Shown here one piece after another: positions 31,362 through 39,954 of a DNA stretch of 64,000 bases. The notes under the pieces are model-generated. The model saw only the letters and a list, made by a program, of their open reading frames with translations, did not search any database and had not been told where the DNA came from. Positions within the stretch are counted from its first letter, which is position 1. Every line of letters begins with the position of its first letter. Source of the DNA: Phycisphaerae bacterium (lineage in GTDB: Bacteria; Planctomycetota; Phycisphaerae; Phycisphaerales; UBA1924); assembly GCA_022180725.1 (NCBI GenBank), contig BQMO01000013.1, forward strand, positions 1 to 64,000, in the 5' to 3' direction. Made by a program: the position numbers and the translations under genes.

Positions 31362-31389
31362 ATGCTACCCCCCCCCCTGGGGTTGTCAA
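31362..31389 (-). promoter_or_regulatory. Sigma-70-like promoter with a poly-G spacer
   Basis: On the minus strand: perfect -35 TTGACA (31384-31389), 16-base spacer made of 'acccca' plus ten consecutive G (31368-31377), and -10 TAGCAT (31362-31367). It reads toward the Cys-rich gene starting at 31320, giving a leader of about 35 bases. Slippage in the G run would change the -35/-10 distance, as is known for the porA promoter of Neisseria. Confidence 0.65.
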
Positions 31390-31424
31390 GGGGATTGTTG
31401 CATAATGGACTGACGAGGACGTGA

Positions 31425-31889
31425 CTACTCCCCCACCGTGGCGGGGTCCTTGCCCTCTTCCATCGCGGCGATCTTGCGCACGCGGCGGGCGTGACGCCCA
31501 CCCTCGAACTCTGAGTGCAGCCAGACGTGCGCGATCTGTTCGATGAGCCGCTGGCCGAGCAGGTCGGCGGACATGCACAGCACGTTGGCGTTGTTGTGGC
31601 TGCGGGAGAGCTGGGCCGTCATCTCGTCGTGCACCACCGCCGCCCGAACGCCCTTCACCTTGTTCGCCGCGATCGACATCCCGATGCCGGTTCCGCAGAG
31701 GAGGATCCCCACGTCGGCCTTCCCCTCGGCCACCGCCTTGCCCACCTGCCAGGCGCGCTCGGGGTAGTCGCACGGGGCGCCCGAACAGTCGCCCAGGACG
31801 ATGGCCTCGTGCCCTTCGCGGGTAAGTTTCTCGGCCAGTTGCCGGATGCCGGCATACCCGCGATGGTCCGCGCTCAGGGCGATTTTCAT
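31425..31889 (-). CDS. rpiB: Ribose-5-phosphate isomerase B
   Basis: 154 residues, normal for RpiB, which interconverts ribose-5- and ribulose-5-phosphate. Seen are 'ALSADHRGYAG', 'LGDCSGAPCDYP' , 'ILLCGTGIGMSIAANKVKG' (active-site loop with Cys) and 'SHNNANVLCMSADL'. The ATG overlaps the stop of the upstream Sua5-phosphatase gene by 4 bases (ATGA), so the two are translationally coupled. Works in the same pathway as the transketolase at 8840. Confidence 0.95.
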   Translation of the reverse strand: MKIALSADHRGYAGIRQLAEKLTREGHEAIVLGDCSGAPCDYPERAWQVGKAVAEGKADVGILLCGTGIGMSIAANKVKGVRAAVVHDEMTAQLSRSHNNANVLCMSADLLGQRLIEQIAHVWLHSEFEGGRHARRVRKIAAMEEGKDPATVGE

Positions 31890-33022
31890 GGTGCTGCTCC
31901 GGGGGGGTCGTCCAACTCGCGCAATCGTCGCTCGACAAACGTTCGCAGTCGCTCGGCGGTATGACGGTAGACCGCCGAACCCTGCCCGATCGGATCGGGC
32001 ACATCGTCCCCGTCGGGGTCGAGCAGGCGAGCCTTGGCCGCGACGCCGGGGCCCAGGCGTTGCAGGGCGGCCAGGTGGGACCGGGTCATCGCGAAAATGA
32101 TCTCGGCCTCCTCGGCATCTCGTCGGTCGAGCGGGCGGGAGGCATGGGGATCAAAGCCGACCCCGAGCGCCCGGAGCGCCTCGCCGGCCTCGTCGGTCAT
32201 GGGGCCGCCCTCGCCCGCGGCCAACCCGGCGGATTCGAACATGACTGGAATCCCGGCGGATCGTTCGGGGCGATTCGCCATCGCCGGCCAGAGGTGACGC
32301 GCGAGGGCCTGCGCCATCGGACTCCGGCACGTATTCCCCGTGCAGACAAACAGCACCACGCGGGCCATGCGACGCCGTGCCCAATCCCCGGCCTCGTTCC
32401 GATCAACCACGGTCCAGGTTCCATCCGCGTGCAACGTCACCGTGGCCGACGGCCTCCCCGTGGGCGATGCGCCGTCCGTCACCACCAACACGCCCGCGGC
32501 CTGGGCGGCGCGTCGATCATCCTCGCGCAGGATCGCGCCCCGACCAAAACCCAACACGTCGGCACGGGCCGCGACCATCGGCTCCCCCGCCGCGGCAATG
32601 ACCGCCTGCGCGGCGGCGTGGTCGGGCACGCGCACGGCCAGCGACCCGCCGTCGTCCAGAACGCCCGCCGCCACGCCGAGGTGTTCGCGGACCGTCGCGA
32701 TCCACGCGGGGTCTCGCTCGAACACCAGCCTCGCCGGGCCGGGGAGCAATCGGTCCACGGCTCGCGCATGCGCGGGCGGCATCAGGCCACACGCTGCGAG
32801 AATGTCTTCGCGCGATGCGGCGTGCCAGGTGAAGGGTCCGATGTCCGCGCCATGGGCAGAGCGAACCAGATCGCGAAGGGCCCCGACCCCCGTGCGCGCG
32901 CTCGCCGCGACGGCGTAGAAAGTCTCGGTCGGGATCAGCACGAGTTTCCCCGCGCGCAGCGCTTCGCCGGCCTGTTCGACCTGGGCGGGGCGCGATGCCG
33001 AGTCGGTGCTCACGCCTCTCAT
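31886..33022 (-). CDS. Sua5/YrdC-like domain fused to a low-molecular-weight protein tyrosine phosphatase
   Basis: 378 residues from the ATG at 33022. Residues about 10-205 follow the Sua5/YciO/YrdC fold ('KLVLIPTETFYAVAASA' at the front, 'GSLAVRVPDH', 'PSATVTL'), but the KxR-type substrate motif normally after the first helix reads 'VRSAHGAD', so threonylcarbamoyl-AMP synthesis is doubtful. Residues from 221 are a complete LMW-PTP: 'VLFVCTGNTCRSPMAQAL' with Cys227-x5-Arg233, and the general-acid loop 'DDVPDPIGQG'. The family acts on phosphotyrosine or arsenate-like anions. The stop overlaps the rpiB start. It starts 20 bases after the DCC gene; an in-frame start at 33079 would overlap that gene. 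Confidence 0.85.
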   Translation of the reverse strand: MRGVSTDSASRPAQVEQAGEALRAGKLVLIPTETFYAVAASARTGVGALRDLVRSAHGADIGPFTWHAASREDILAACGLMPPAHARAVDRLLPGPARLVFERDPAWIATVREHLGVAAGVLDDGGSLAVRVPDHAAAQAVIAAAGEPMVAARADVLGFGRGAILREDDRRAAQAAGVLVVTDGASPTGRPSATVTLHADGTWTVVDRNEAGDWARRRMARVVLFVCTGNTCRSPMAQALARHLWPAMANRPERSAGIPVMFESAGLAAGEGGPMTDEAGEALRALGVGFDPHASRPLDRRDAEEAEIIFAMTRSHLAALQRLGPGVAAKARLLDPDGDDVPDPIGQGSAVYRHTAERLRTFVERRLRELDDPPGAAP

Positions 33023-33041
33023 TGTCAGGCCCGACCGACGT

Positions 33042-33431
33042 TCAATCAACCACACCCGTGGCGCAGACTTCACGGGCACGATTCGCCGCGATCACGCCGT
33101 ACGCCCACCGCCCCGCATGCGCCACTCCGGGCACGTACAGCAGAAGCGACGGGAGGCAGCCCAGAGGCGTCTGCGCGGCGGCGCGGCGCACCGCGTCAAA
33201 CCCGTTCAGCACCCGCCCCTCGCGCGTCCGCATCGGCATGCCGCGCAGCGCCGATTCCATCGGCACGGGCAGTTCGCCCGGATGGGCCGTGAAGTCGCGG
33301 AACTCAAGCCGACCGAGCCAGTCGAGCCGACGAAGCCACCGGGTCGTCCGTCGGCACAAGCCGCACCGGCCGTCAAAGTAGCAGGTGTCCCGGTTCACGG
33401 TCTCATCGTAGGAATCAGCCGCAGTCCGCAC
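33042..33431 (-). CDS. DCC-family (DUF393) thiol-disulfide oxidoreductase-like protein
   Basis: 129 residues. The defining motif 'YFDGRCGLCRRTTRWL' (D-x-x-C-x-x-C) lies near the N-terminus, followed by 'LEFRDFTA' and 'GFDAVRRAA' segments usual in the family, a thioredoxin-like fold of unknown substrate. Translation may begin at a GTG about 11 codons inside. It is the first gene of a DCC / Sua5-phosphatase / rpiB group on the minus strand and is divergent from the M14 genes. Confidence 0.8.
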   Translation of the reverse strand: MRTAADSYDETVNRDTCYFDGRCGLCRRTTRWLRRLDWLGRLEFRDFTAHPGELPVPMESALRGMPMRTREGRVLNGFDAVRRAAAQTPLGCLPSLLLYVPGVAHAGRWAYGVIAANRAREVCATGVVD

Positions 33432-33512
33432 GCACTCCGGTGCTGCGGCGCATCGTGATTTTCGGTACGCTGTGCGGCTCGCCCGACGGGGCGATCACGA
33501 AGGAACCCGGCC

Positions 33513-35498
33513 ATGGTCGTTCGGCGATTCATTCTTGCGGCGTGTCTGACCGTATCGGCGGCGAATGCACACCAGCCCGAGGCGCGGCTTGACGCGCTCG
33601 CCGTCGCGCACCCCGAGGTCGTGAGCCTGTTCACGTTCGGCACGAGCGGCGACGGCGTGCCGCTGCGCGGGGCGCGACTCGCGGCCGCGGGCGAGGGACC
33701 AACCCCCGAGGATCGACCCGCCATCGTCATCGTCGCCGGGCTGAACCCCCTCCACCGCGTCGGCATGGACACGGCCCTGGGCCTCATCGACGAACTCGCC
33801 TCGAACCAGCACGAGTTTCTCTCGAAACGGTGCGTGTACGTCATCCCCTGCGCAAACCCGGACGGGTTCTCGCGGGTGGAACGTGCCTCCCCCCGCATGG
33901 ACTGGCCGCGAACGCCCCACACCGGCGACGCCGATCACGACGCGCGTCGTGGCGAGGATCCGGCCGAGGATCTGAACGGCGACGGCTTCATCACGATGAT
34001 GCGCCTCAAAGACCCATCCCCCACCACCGGCTTGGCCGCAGAGTTCATGCTCGATCCCGCGGATGGGCGGATTCTCAAACGCCCCGATACCGCCAAGGGT
34101 GAGCGCGCGCAGTACGCCCTGCTCATCGAGGGCGTGGACAACGACGGCGACGGGAAGTTCAACGAGGACGGCCCGGGCGGCGCGGGTGATATCGACCCCT
34201 CGACCAACTTCCCGTATCGCTGGCCGGAGTTCGCCGACGGCGCGGGCGACCATGCCCTGTGCCTGCCCGAGACGCGGGCGCTCGCGGAGTGGTTCATCGA
34301 GAAACGGAACATCGCGGCGGTGCTCGTCTTCGGCCCGGGCGACACGCTGATCAACGTGCCCCCGACGGGCCGGTTTGACGCCTCCGGGCAGGTGCCGCTC
34401 GGGATCGAGGAGGGGGACAAGGCGGCGTACGACGCCGTGTCCGCGGCCTTCAAGGAGGCCACGAAGATGAACGCCGCGACGGCGCTCGACAACGCCGGCT
34501 CGCTCCAGGGCTGGGTCTACGCGCACCTGGGAATCCTGAGTTTCCAGACGCCGGTGTGGGTCAGACCCGATCAGATCGCCAAGGCCGACGAGGCGCGACC
34601 CGCCGAGACCCCGCCCGCGAACGAGCCGACACCCGCGGAAACACCCGCGGCGGACGATCCGCGTGCCCGGCTGCGGGCCTTCCAGAACGCCACGCCCGCC
34701 GAACGCGAACGCATGATGGCCGAGTTCGAGGCCATGCCCGCCGCCGAACGCGAACGCATCATGGCGGCCGTGCGAGGCGGTCAGCCGGGCGGTCAACCCG
34801 GGGCCGGAGCGCCGCCCAGTGGCGGCCCCCCCGCGGGCGGTCCCCCGGGTGGAGGCCGGCGCGGTGGCGGGCGAGGCCCAGGTCGCGGCGGGTCTGCCCC
34901 CGGCGGCGGCGCTTCCGCCGGCCCCACAGCGGCCCCCGCCACCGACGACGAGGCGTGGCTGAAGTACGACGCCGAGCGCGTCGCCGCGGGTGATGAATCC
35001 GGTTTCATCCTGTGGACGCCGTTCACACACCCCCAGCTCGGGGAGATCGAGATCGGCGGATGGAAGCCCGGCTTCAAGCACAACCCACCCGCCGACGAAC
35101 TCCCCAGGCTCGTCGCCGAGCAGACCGCCTTCCTGAAATCGCTCTCGACCAAGTTCCCGAACCTCACGCCGCAAGGCCCCTGGGTCGAGCGTCTCGGCCC
35201 CTCGCTCTGGCGGATCACGGTGCGCGTGGTGAACGAAGGCACCCAGCCCTCGATGCCCTCACTCGCCGTGAAAGCCCGACGGACGACGCCCACGCTTGTG
35301 ACCATCGGCGTACCGATTGAACGGATCATCTCGGGCGAGAAGATCGCCCGACACTGGGCCATCGCCGGCTCGGGCGGCGTCGCCGAGACATCCTGGGTCA
35401 TCACGGGCGCCGAGGGTTCGACGGCCCCCATCAGCGTTCGACCCAGCCTCGGCGCGCCCGTCACGCTCAACGCCCGCCTGGATGGAGGTGCCAAGTGA
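33513..35498 (+). CDS. Secreted M14 carboxypeptidase-like protein, catalytically degenerate
   Basis: 661 residues with a signal peptide ending 'SAANA-HQPE'. It aligns along its length with the following M14 gene. Shared are the calcium-binding-like loops 'DLNGDGF' and 'DNDGDGKFNEDGPGG' and the C-terminal domain. The zinc-site motif is missing: where the neighbour has 'GNVHGNE', this protein has 'AGLNPLH'. The second zinc His ('QSYHN' in the neighbour) is replaced in 'VLVFGPGD', and the catalytic Glu ('FTNEMW') by 'FQTPVW'. A roughly 100-residue Ala/Pro/Gly-rich insert sits at about 360-470. It is likely a non-catalytic partner. Its stop overlaps the next start (GTGA). Confidence 0.85.
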   Translation: MVVRRFILAACLTVSAANAHQPEARLDALAVAHPEVVSLFTFGTSGDGVPLRGARLAAAGEGPTPEDRPAIVIVAGLNPLHRVGMDTALGLIDELASNQHEFLSKRCVYVIPCANPDGFSRVERASPRMDWPRTPHTGDADHDARRGEDPAEDLNGDGFITMMRLKDPSPTTGLAAEFMLDPADGRILKRPDTAKGERAQYALLIEGVDNDGDGKFNEDGPGGAGDIDPSTNFPYRWPEFADGAGDHALCLPETRALAEWFIEKRNIAAVLVFGPGDTLINVPPTGRFDASGQVPLGIEEGDKAAYDAVSAAFKEATKMNAATALDNAGSLQGWVYAHLGILSFQTPVWVRPDQIAKADEARPAETPPANEPTPAETPAADDPRARLRAFQNATPAERERMMAEFEAMPAAERERIMAAVRGGQPGGQPGAGAPPSGGPPAGGPPGGGRRGGGRGPGRGGSAPGGGASAGPTAAPATDDEAWLKYDAERVAAGDESGFILWTPFTHPQLGEIEIGGWKPGFKHNPPADELPRLVAEQTAFLKSLSTKFPNLTPQGPWVERLGPSLWRITVRVVNEGTQPSMPSLAVKARRTTPTLVTIGVPIERIISGEKIARHWAIAGSGGVAETSWVITGAEGSTAPISVRPSLGAPVTLNARLDGGAK

Positions 35499-37222
35499 AC
35501 TCACTCTTTCAAAGCACGATCAGGTGTGTCGTCGCGGCGTGTGCGGCGTCGGCCATCGCCCAGCCGCACATCCCCGGCAAGGTCGAGATTCCCTTCAACC
35601 GCTACTACACCTACGTGGAGTTGGAGGGGCACCTCAGGGCCATCGCCGCGGCCTATCCGAACCTCGTCACGCTGACGGAGATCGGCCAGAGCCTCGAAGG
35701 CCGCAGCCTGTGGGTCGCCATCGTCAACAACCCCGCCACCGGCCCAGACTCCTCCAAGCCCGCGATGTGGATCGACGGTAACGTGCACGGGAACGAGATC
35801 CAGTCCGCCGAGGCCGTGCTCTATTCGCTGTGGTACCTGACGAAGGCGCACGGCGTGAACCCGGACCTGACCAGACTCCTCGACGAGTGCTCGTTCTACA
35901 TGATGGTCTCGCAGAACCCCGACGGCCGGGAGGCCTGGTTCCGCGATGTCCAGAACTCCTCGTCGTCGCGGTCCAACCGCCGCCCCGTCGACAACGACCG
36001 CGACGGACTCTTCGACGAGGACGGCCCGGACGACCTCGACGGCGACGGCTCCATCACCCAGATGTGGAAGCAGGACCCCTCGGGACGGTTCATCCGTGAC
36101 CGGAGCGACCCCCGCGTGTTCATCCGCGTGGCGGACACCGAAAAGGGCGAGTGGACCAGTCTCGGCTCAGAGGGGCTGGACAACGACGGCGACGGGCAGA
36201 TCAACGAGGACGGCCCCGGCGGCGACGACATGAACCGCAACTGGCCCAGCGATTGGCAGCCCGATTATGTCCAGGGCGGGGCGGGCCTCTTCCCGCTCTC
36301 CAACCCCGAGCCGCGCGCCATCGCCGCGTTCATCCTCGCGCACCCCAACATCGCCGCCGTGCAGAGTTACCACAACTCGGGCGGCATGATCCTCCGCGGG
36401 CCCGGCGCGGCCTACCGCGAGGGAACCTACCCCCAGGGCGATATCCGCGCCTACGACGAAATCGCCCGCGTGGGCGAGGAACTCCTCCCGTACTACAAGT
36501 CGATGGTCATCTACCGCGACCTCTACACCGTGCACGGCGGATTCGTGAACTGGACCGCCGAGGGCCTGGGCATCTTCTCGTTCACCAACGAAATGTGGCA
36601 CCAGGGCAAGTACTTCCAGCGCGAGGCCCCCGACGCCGACGGCAAACGCATGTGGACCTTCCGCGACAAACTCGAGTTCGGCCAGACCTTCACGCCCTAC
36701 AAGGAGTTCAATCACCCGCAGCATGGCGCCGTGCTCATCGGCGGGCTGAACAAATGGTCCAGCCGCGTCACCCCGACCTTTATGCTCGAGGAGGAGTGCC
36801 ACCGCAACTTCGCGTTCACCATGTTCCACGCGGCGGAAACGCCCCGGTTGTCATTCGCCCGAACCGAAGTTGCCCGCGGGACCGGGCCGGATTCGTGGAT
36901 CATCACCACCGAGATTCGCAACGACAAACTCATCCCCTCCCGCAGCGGCATCGCCCGCCAGCGCGGCATCGGCTCGGCCGATGTGCTGACCCTTTCACCA
37001 CCAGGGGGTGTCGCCGCCGCCGGCACACTCTCGTCGTGGACCAACCCGCGCATGGACGATGTCCGCCGTGAACCGGCCCGCGTGCAGCTGCCCGGCGGCA
37101 TCCCCGGCCGCGGCTCGGTCATCTTCCGGTTCTACGTCACGGGCAATCCGGGCGACACCATCACCCTCGAATACACCTCGCAGAAGGCCCGCACGATCCG
37201 CTCGACCGTGCAACTCCGATAG
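35495..37222 (+). CDS. Secreted M14 zinc carboxypeptidase
   Basis: 575 residues starting with GTG at 35495, with GGAGG a few bases upstream. A signal peptide ends near 'AIAQPH'. The M14 active site is complete: 'GNVHGNE' (zinc ligands His98 and Glu101), 'QNPDGRE', 'MNRNWPSDW' (the Asn-Arg carboxylate-binding pair), 'VQSYHNSGG' (third zinc His) and 'FSFTNEMWHQG' (catalytic Glu). Acidic loops 'DNDRDGLFDEDGPDDLDGDGS' in part, and 'DNDGDGQINEDGPGGDD', are inserted and probably bind calcium. A beta-sandwich follows. It removes C-terminal residues from peptides outside the cytoplasm. Coupled to the degenerate paralogue just upstream. Confidence 0.9.
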   Translation: MNSLFQSTIRCVVAACAASAIAQPHIPGKVEIPFNRYYTYVELEGHLRAIAAAYPNLVTLTEIGQSLEGRSLWVAIVNNPATGPDSSKPAMWIDGNVHGNEIQSAEAVLYSLWYLTKAHGVNPDLTRLLDECSFYMMVSQNPDGREAWFRDVQNSSSSRSNRRPVDNDRDGLFDEDGPDDLDGDGSITQMWKQDPSGRFIRDRSDPRVFIRVADTEKGEWTSLGSEGLDNDGDGQINEDGPGGDDMNRNWPSDWQPDYVQGGAGLFPLSNPEPRAIAAFILAHPNIAAVQSYHNSGGMILRGPGAAYREGTYPQGDIRAYDEIARVGEELLPYYKSMVIYRDLYTVHGGFVNWTAEGLGIFSFTNEMWHQGKYFQREAPDADGKRMWTFRDKLEFGQTFTPYKEFNHPQHGAVLIGGLNKWSSRVTPTFMLEEECHRNFAFTMFHAAETPRLSFARTEVARGTGPDSWIITTEIRNDKLIPSRSGIARQRGIGSADVLTLSPPGGVAAAGTLSSWTNPRMDDVRREPARVQLPGGIPGRGSVIFRFYVTGNPGDTITLEYTSQKARTIRSTVQLR

Positions 37223-37234
37223 ATCGTGCTCCGA

Positions 37235-37702
37235 TTACCCCTTCACCGCGAAGATGTGCAGCCGGTGTCCCTTGGCCGTCAGTCCCAACTTTGCGCACAC
37301 CTTGTCGCGCAGCGCGACCAACTCGGGGATCTGCACCGCGATCGCCTCGCCCCCGTCCAGTCGGATGACCAGGTCCGACCCGCCCCCGCCGTACACCACC
37401 TGGTACCGTGCCTGATCCTCGTCGAGCAGCACCCGCTGGATGATGCCCGCGTCCTGGAGCAGTTTGATGGTCCGGTACACCGTGGCTTTGCTCACGCGGA
37501 TGCCCGAGGTCTTGACCGCGTCGATCACCCGCTCGGCCTCGAACAGCCCCTCGAACCCCAGTACCGCGTCGAGCACCTGCGCCCGCTCGGGCGTGTACTT
37601 CAACCCCTCGGCCCTGAGTTTCCGCCGAAAGACCGCGCACAGCGGCTCAAAGATTTCCGGTTGGACCACGCCTCGCTCCATGCCGTCACAGTATGAGGTC
37701 AT
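37235..37702 (-). CDS. Fur-family transcriptional regulator lacking metal ligands
   Basis: 155 residues. The N-terminal winged helix is standard, with recognition helix region 'SKATVYRTIKLLQDAG' at 71-86. In the dimerisation half the ligands that bind Zn/Fe are gone: the HHDH-type motif is 'GGGGSD' (105-110) and the CxxCG motif is 'RLDGGE' (114-119). Only a late 'GHRLHIF' remains, and the C-terminal CxxC is absent. It probably does not sense metal as Fur, Zur or PerR do. It converges with the M14 gene and is divergent from the glycosyltransferase gene with 56 bases between starts, which it may control. Confidence 0.85.
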   Translation of the reverse strand: MTSYCDGMERGVVQPEIFEPLCAVFRRKLRAEGLKYTPERAQVLDAVLGFEGLFEAERVIDAVKTSGIRVSKATVYRTIKLLQDAGIIQRVLLDEDQARYQVVYGGGGSDLVIRLDGGEAIAVQIPELVALRDKVCAKLGLTAKGHRLHIFAVKG

Positions 37703-37758
37703 CCCGAATGGCCGCCTCGGTGCATGGACGATGGCGTGGACGATACGCTTGTTCGCCG

Positions 37759-39954
37759 ATGCCGCCCCCCATCGATCACGCTCCCCACGCCATGCCGCGC
37801 AGGCTGACGCTTCTCGTCGCGGGCGTGCTTCTGATCGGCGGCGTTCTTGCGATGACCAGCCTCGGCAACGACACGCCGCTCACGCTCACCCTGGCCATTC
37901 TCGCCGAGCGACTGATCCTCGGCGGGGGGCTGGCCGCGTGGTACCTCCTCGCCGCCGTGGGCTTGGGCCGCCTGGCCCGCCCCTGGCTGCGCGGCGTGGC
38001 ACACCCGCTGTCGATCCAGACCGCGCTCGGCCTGGGCGGCCTCCTGTGGCTCTCCCACCTCTTCGGCTGTCTGGGCCTGTTCGCCGGGCACGCCGGACAA
38101 GTCTTTGCCCTCGCCCTCCTCGGCGTGGGGGCCGGGGCGGCCCTGCAACAGTTCATCGCCTTCGCCCGGCACGGCTTCGAGCCTCGTCTCCATCCATTCC
38201 TTCTCTTCGCCGTCCCCGCCTTCGCCACCCTCCTTGTCGCCGCCTCCAACCCGCCCGGGTGGCTCTGGTCCAGCGAGTTCGGCGGCTACGACGCGCTCAG
38301 TTACCACCTTGCCCTTCCGCAGGAATGGCTCGCCATGGGCCGCCTTCGCCCCGTCTCGCACAACGTCTACTCGTTCCTCCCGTCGTACCTCGAAGCGGCC
38401 TTCCTGCACCTCGCCGCGGCGTCTCAGGCCCCCCTTCCCGACTCGCGCCACGCGTGGGGCCTGGTCGCCGGTGAGGGCCACCGCGTCTTTGCATGTCAGT
38501 ATCTCCACGCGGGCATCACGCTGCTGGCGGCGTGGTGGACGGGTCTGGCAGCGCGAGCCGCGGCGACACGCAGCGGCCTTGCTGAACGGGCCGGCGCCTT
38601 CGCGGGCGTTGTGGCCGGGTCCATCCTGCTAATCACGCCGTGGAGCATCGTTACCGGCTCGCTCGCCTATAACGACATGGGCGTGCTCGCCTTGCTGGCC
38701 GCGGCGTTGTGCGTCGTGTTCGATCCGTCGTTCGCGGCGTCACGGCGCGGCGTCATCCTCGGCGTGCTCGTGGGCGCCGCGTGCTCCATCAAGCCCACTG
38801 CGCTTTTCATGGTCGCCGCCCCGATAGCCCTGGCCGTCTTGCTCACGCAACCGCCACGCTCGTGGCTCCGTCTGGCACTCGGCGGCGTGCCGGTCTTTCT
38901 CCTCGTGCTCGCGCCGTGGCTCGTGCGCAACACCCTCGCCTGCGGCAATCCGGTCTTCCCGTTCGCCGCGGCGATCTTCGCCAACCCCGACGGCTCCATG
39001 GCCCACTGGTCCGCCGAGCAGGTCTCGCGCTACGCCGCCGCGCACCGCTTCGACGGCGGGCTCCTCGACCGCCTCCGCCTCGCCCTCGTGCCCGAGCCGC
39101 CCGCCGAGGGCGTGCCCGACATCGCACGCTACCGCGGGCTGACGCACCCGAACTTCGGCGTGCTCCTCCCCGTCGTTGCGGCGGCTTCGATCATCGGCGC
39201 CCTCCGACGAAGTACCCACCGCGCCGCCATGCTCATGGTCGCTCTCCTGCTTGTTCAGTTCGTCGCGTGGCTCTTCCTCACGCACCTGCAATCTCGGTTC
39301 CTGCTGCCCATGCTCCCCATCGCCGCGACGCTGATCGCCCTGGCGCTCGCGGCTGTTCCATGGCGGACAGCGCGCGCCATCCTCGCCGGGTTGGCCACCG
39401 CCACGCAGGGCGCGTTCCTGATCGCCGCCTTCGCCGGGCAGCGGCCCGTGCCCGGCGAGTCGAAGGGGAGGCCCAATGCGCTCCTGGTGCAGGGCGTGCA
39501 CGCGCGGACCGGGACCGCGGCGATCGAATCCTTGGCCAGCGCGACGACCGCCGAACGCGATGCATGGCTGGCCACGGCGCCCCCCGAGGCGTTCGTCAAT
39601 GCCGTGTTCCCGGGAAGGCGGGTGTACCTCCTCGGCGGGGCCACGCCGCTCTACTTCGCCGGGCCGGTCGTGGTGAACACCACCTGGGACGCCTGGCCCA
39701 TGGGAGATTTCATCGCCGCCCATCCCGACACCCCGGCCGCGTGGTCCGCCGCACTCCGCGAGCGCTCCATCGACCTCGTGCTCATCGACACCGGCGAGAT
39801 CGACCGCCTCGCACGATCGGGCTGGATCGATCCCCGCGTGAAAGCCGATGACATCCGCCAGTGGATGCGGAACCACACGACGCTCGTTCAGGCCTGGCCT
39901 CGCGCGGGAATCTACCTCGTCGCGCCGACGAGCGCGGGAGTGCCGTCTCCATGA
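37759..39954 (+). CDS. GT-C-like integral membrane glycosyltransferase
   Basis: 731 residues with about ten or more membrane helices and an exported C-terminal part. The first large loop holds 'SSEFGGYDALSYHLALPQE', an Asp-containing motif placed like the catalytic Asp of polyprenyl-phosphate-sugar glycosyltransferases (GT39/ArnT type). 'NVYSFLPSYLEAAFLHLA' is also usual in bacterial members. It probably transfers a lipid-linked sugar to a surface acceptor; substrate unknown. The ATG at 37759 is chosen as the first start after the fur leader. The stop overlaps the ATG of the flippase-like gene (ATGA at 39951-39954). Confidence 0.75.
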   Translation: MPPPIDHAPHAMPRRLTLLVAGVLLIGGVLAMTSLGNDTPLTLTLAILAERLILGGGLAAWYLLAAVGLGRLARPWLRGVAHPLSIQTALGLGGLLWLSHLFGCLGLFAGHAGQVFALALLGVGAGAALQQFIAFARHGFEPRLHPFLLFAVPAFATLLVAASNPPGWLWSSEFGGYDALSYHLALPQEWLAMGRLRPVSHNVYSFLPSYLEAAFLHLAAASQAPLPDSRHAWGLVAGEGHRVFACQYLHAGITLLAAWWTGLAARAAATRSGLAERAGAFAGVVAGSILLITPWSIVTGSLAYNDMGVLALLAAALCVVFDPSFAASRRGVILGVLVGAACSIKPTALFMVAAPIALAVLLTQPPRSWLRLALGGVPVFLLVLAPWLVRNTLACGNPVFPFAAAIFANPDGSMAHWSAEQVSRYAAAHRFDGGLLDRLRLALVPEPPAEGVPDIARYRGLTHPNFGVLLPVVAAASIIGALRRSTHRAAMLMVALLLVQFVAWLFLTHLQSRFLLPMLPIAATLIALALAAVPWRTARAILAGLATATQGAFLIAAFAGQRPVPGESKGRPNALLVQGVHARTGTAAIESLASATTAERDAWLATAPPEAFVNAVFPGRRVYLLGGATPLYFAGPVVVNTTWDAWPMGDFIAAHPDTPAAWSAALRERSIDLVLIDTGEIDRLARSGWIDPRVKADDIRQWMRNHTTLVQAWPRAGIYLVAPTSAGVPSP

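Noticed and set aside
33042..33079. Longer start (33079) for the Sua5-phosphatase gene
   Set aside because: It would overlap the DCC gene by 38 bases and adds residues unlike the Sua5 N-terminus.
34680..34930. GC-rich repetitive DNA considered as a possible tandem repeat or CRISPR-like array
   Set aside because: It encodes the Ala/Pro/Gly-rich insert of the first M14 protein in frame; no regular repeat-spacer structure. No CRISPR array was seen anywhere.
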